Below are positions 61,623-64,000 of a DNA stretch of 64,000 nt, in pieces. The translations under genes and the position numbers were made by a program. The notes below the pieces were generated by a model. That model was not told the origin of the DNA, did no database searches, and worked only from the letters and a program-made list of their open reading frames with translations. The DNA is from Acidimicrobiaceae bacterium (GTDB taxonomy: Bacteria; Actinomycetota; Acidimicrobiia; Acidimicrobiales; RAAP-2), in NCBI GenBank assembly GCA_027451285.1, contig DAIDJP010000018.1, positions 1 through 64,000 of the forward strand, in the 5' to 3' direction. Each line of letters begins with the position of its first letter. Within the stretch, counting starts at the first letter, position 1.

Positions 61623-63653
61623 GTGTCCATGAACTCGATACTCCGCCACCCCAAGGCGCGTACCGTCGCAATCGTCGGCCGAGGAGGAGTGGGCAAGACC
61701 TCACTGCTCGACGCCCTCGTCGTGGCGACCGGAGGACTCAACAAGGCCGGCAGAGTCGAGGATGGCTCGACCATCGCTGGCAATGATCCGGAAGAGCGAC
61801 GCCACCACACGTCGCTCGGCATCGCGATGGCCCCGGTGTGGGTAGGCGAGGACAAGCTCACTCTCCTCGACACACCCGGCTTCATCGACTTCTACGCCGA
61901 AGTCGAACGCGCGCTCGACGTCGCCGACGTGGCGCTGCTCGTAGTGGGCGCGGTGAACGGCGTGACGAATGACACCGCGGTCCTCTGGGACCTGTGCCGT
62001 GACGCTGGCGTGCCGGTCGTCGTGTTCATCAACATGCTCGACGCCGAGCGCGCCGACTTCGAGTCCACCCTCTCAGCGCTCGAACGACTGATCGGCCCGA
62101 CCCTCGCACCCCTCGAGCTGCCCATCGGCCTCGGCACCACGTTCAGCGGCGTGGTCGACCTGCTCGCCGATGAGGCCATCACCTACTCCTCGGCGGGCAC
62201 CAGCCACGGACCCGTGCCCGTCGAGCTCGCCGAGCTCGAGTCCCGCGTGCGCGCGAGCCTGCTCGAGGCCATCGTCGTGGGCGACGACTCGCTCACCGAG
62301 CGCTACCTCGAGGGCGAAACGCCCGAGATGGGCGAGCTCGAATCGGTCCTCGGGCACCTCATGGTCGAGGGCCGCATCGTGCCGGTCACCTGCGGGTCGG
62401 TCACGGCCTCGATCGGCGTCGACCGCCTGATCACCCTGCTCGACGAGATCGCGGAGAGCCGGCCGATCCCCATGTTCGAGCACGGCGAACTCGTCCACCT
62501 CGACCGCTCCCCCGACGCCGACCTGGTGTTGCGCACCTTCAAGGTCATCGTCGACCCTTACGTCGGGCGCATCGTCGTCTGCGAGGTCGTCACGGGCACC
62601 ATCACCGGCGACGTCACCGTCACGAACGCGCGCACGCGCGGCGAAGAGAGGCTGCACTCACTTAGCTACCTCGTCGGCTCGAAGCTCCAGCCGACCGAAC
62701 GCGCCGTGGCCGGCGACGTGGTGGCCTTCGCCAAGTTGAACAACGTGCGCGTCGGCGACATCCTGGCCCGCCCGGCACGCGACCTGGTGGCCGTGACGGG
62801 CGCACGACGCGCCCACGCGCTGTCGGCAGCCGTAGTCGCGGCCCCGAGTGACGACGAGAAAGTCTCCACCGCCCTGCACCGCCTGGTCGAAGAGGACCCC
62901 TCCCTGGAAGTGCGACACGATCCCGTATCGCGCTCGCTCGTCGTCGACGCGATGGGCGAGATGCACCTCCAGGTCATCCAAGAGAGGCTCAAGCGCCGCT
63001 ACGGCGTCGACGTCGCCTGGGCGCCACCACCCGTGGCCTACTTCGAGACCATCAAGGCAACGGCCGACGTCGAGGGACGACTCAAGAAGCAGACCGGGGG
63101 CCACGGTCAGTTCGCGGTCGTGAACGTCAAGATCGAGCCGCTCGCACCCACCGAGCCCTTCGAGTTCGTCGACGCCGTCGTTGGCGGCGCGGTACCGCGC
63201 CAGTACATCGGCGCGGTGAAGAACGGGATCGAGAAGGCGATGTCCCACGGCGGGCCGGCGGGTCAGCCGGTGATCGGCGTGCGCGCGACCCTCTACGACG
63301 GCAAGGCCCACAGCGTGGACTCCTCTGAGGCGGCCTTCGAGACGGCGGGTTCGATGGCCCTGCGCGCGGCGCTCGAAAAGTCGGGCACTGCGCTGCTCGA
63401 GCGCATCATGGCCGTCGACGTGACGGTGCCCAGCGAGCACCTCGGCGACGTGTTGACCGATCTCTCAGGACGGCGCGGGCGCGTTATCGGCACCGACCAG
63501 GACGAGCGCGGCGACACGGTGATCTCCGCTCACGTCCCCGAGGGCGAGTTGACGCGCTACGGCCTCGAGTTGCGCGCACTCACGGGCGGGCGCGGGCGCT
63601 TCAGCGCCAGCCACCACCACTTCGCCGAGGCCCCGAAAGTGGCGTCGAAGTAA
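61623..63653 (+). CDS. elongation factor G-like translational GTPase (FusA2-like)
   Basis: VAIVGRGGVGKTSLLDALV, LTLLDTPGFIDFYAEVERALDVADVALLVVGAVNGV, EF-G domains IV/V: GGHGQFAVVNVKIEPL, RRGRVIGTDQDERGDTVISAHVPEGELTRYGLELRALTGGRGRFS. Start GTG 61623 or ATG 61629. Confidence 0.93.
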   Translation: MSMNSILRHPKARTVAIVGRGGVGKTSLLDALVVATGGLNKAGRVEDGSTIAGNDPEERRHHTSLGIAMAPVWVGEDKLTLLDTPGFIDFYAEVERALDVADVALLVVGAVNGVTNDTAVLWDLCRDAGVPVVVFINMLDAERADFESTLSALERLIGPTLAPLELPIGLGTTFSGVVDLLADEAITYSSAGTSHGPVPVELAELESRVRASLLEAIVVGDDSLTERYLEGETPEMGELESVLGHLMVEGRIVPVTCGSVTASIGVDRLITLLDEIAESRPIPMFEHGELVHLDRSPDADLVLRTFKVIVDPYVGRIVVCEVVTGTITGDVTVTNARTRGEERLHSLSYLVGSKLQPTERAVAGDVVAFAKLNNVRVGDILARPARDLVAVTGARRAHALSAAVVAAPSDDEKVSTALHRLVEEDPSLEVRHDPVSRSLVVDAMGEMHLQVIQERLKRRYGVDVAWAPPPVAYFETIKATADVEGRLKKQTGGHGQFAVVNVKIEPLAPTEPFEFVDAVVGGAVPRQYIGAVKNGIEKAMSHGGPAGQPVIGVRATLYDGKAHSVDSSEAAFETAGSMALRAALEKSGTALLERIMAVDVTVPSEHLGDVLTDLSGRRGRVIGTDQDERGDTVISAHVPEGELTRYGLELRALTGGRGRFSASHHHFAEAPKVASK

Positions 63654-64000
63654 CTAGGTGACGATGACTAGTCGCACCGTGTCGGTGATCTGGGCGCCAC
63701 CCGAGGTGGAGCCCGCCATCACGATCACGGTGTCGCCGACCTTGGCCGTACCCGAGACCTTGAGCTGGCTGACCGCGAAATCGCAGAGGTCGTCGATGTC
63801 GGTGTAGGGCGACAGGTAGGTCTCCTGGACGCCCCAGGAGCTGCGCAGCTGGCGCGCGGTGCCCTCGCTCGGCGTGATCGCGACGATGGGCATCGGCGGG
63901 CGAAAGCGCGAGATGGCCCTCGCGGTCATGCCCGAACGGGTGCAGGCCACAATGGCGACGGCCTTCTCCTCCATCGCCGCGCGCCAGGCCGCGCCGGTGA
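63654..64000 (-). CDS. pyk: pyruvate kinase C-terminal domain; gene continues beyond the window
   Basis: AIVACTRSGMTARAISRFRPPMPIVAITPSEGTARQLRSSWGVQ...VGDTVIVMAGSTSGGAQITDTVRLVIV. Confidence 0.9.
   Translation of the reverse strand, partial: TGAAWRAAMEEKAVAIVACTRSGMTARAISRFRPPMPIVAITPSEGTARQLRSSWGVQETYLSPYTDIDDLCDFAVSQLKVSGTAKVGDTVIVMAGSTSGGAQITDTVRLVIVT

Overview
64 kb of an actinobacterial chromosome; the Acidimicrobiia-like placement is inferred from gene content and very high GC in the core regions. Core genes: the SOS mutasome genes imuA-imuB-dnaE2 with a divergent SRAP/YedK gene, cysH/cysDN, meaB, murA, glpX, the full ATP synthase operon (atpI-B-E-F-H-A-G-D-C) with a wecA-like gene, glyA, rpiB, tsaC/sua5, prmC, prfA, rpmE, rho, thrC, hom, lysA, an EF-G-like GTPase, and the end of a pyruvate kinase gene. 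Two tRNAs are present: Ala(CGC) on - and Arg(CCG) on +. Accessory segments: (i) a ~13 kb lower-GC CoA-dependent catabolic operon (~650-13500, - strand) that pairs an RbsABC-type importer with beta-oxidation/retro-aldol type enzymes, including a thiolase fold lacking both catalytic cysteines next to a DUF35 protein; (ii) a tightly overlapping atu-like acyl-CoA carboxylase/AtuA cassette (39700-46544, +) that interrupts an otherwise familiar actinobacterial gene order; (iii) a three-gene translationally coupled cassette of unknown function just downstream of tRNA-Arg (57321-60150); (iv) a ~550 bp gap at 19091-19639 with several strong stems, a candidate structured RNA. A perfect LexA box overlaps the imuA start codon between imuA and the SRAP gene. 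No CRISPR array, rRNA or recognisable insertion sequence was seen. All family assignments are by eye from the translated sequence; no database search was run.
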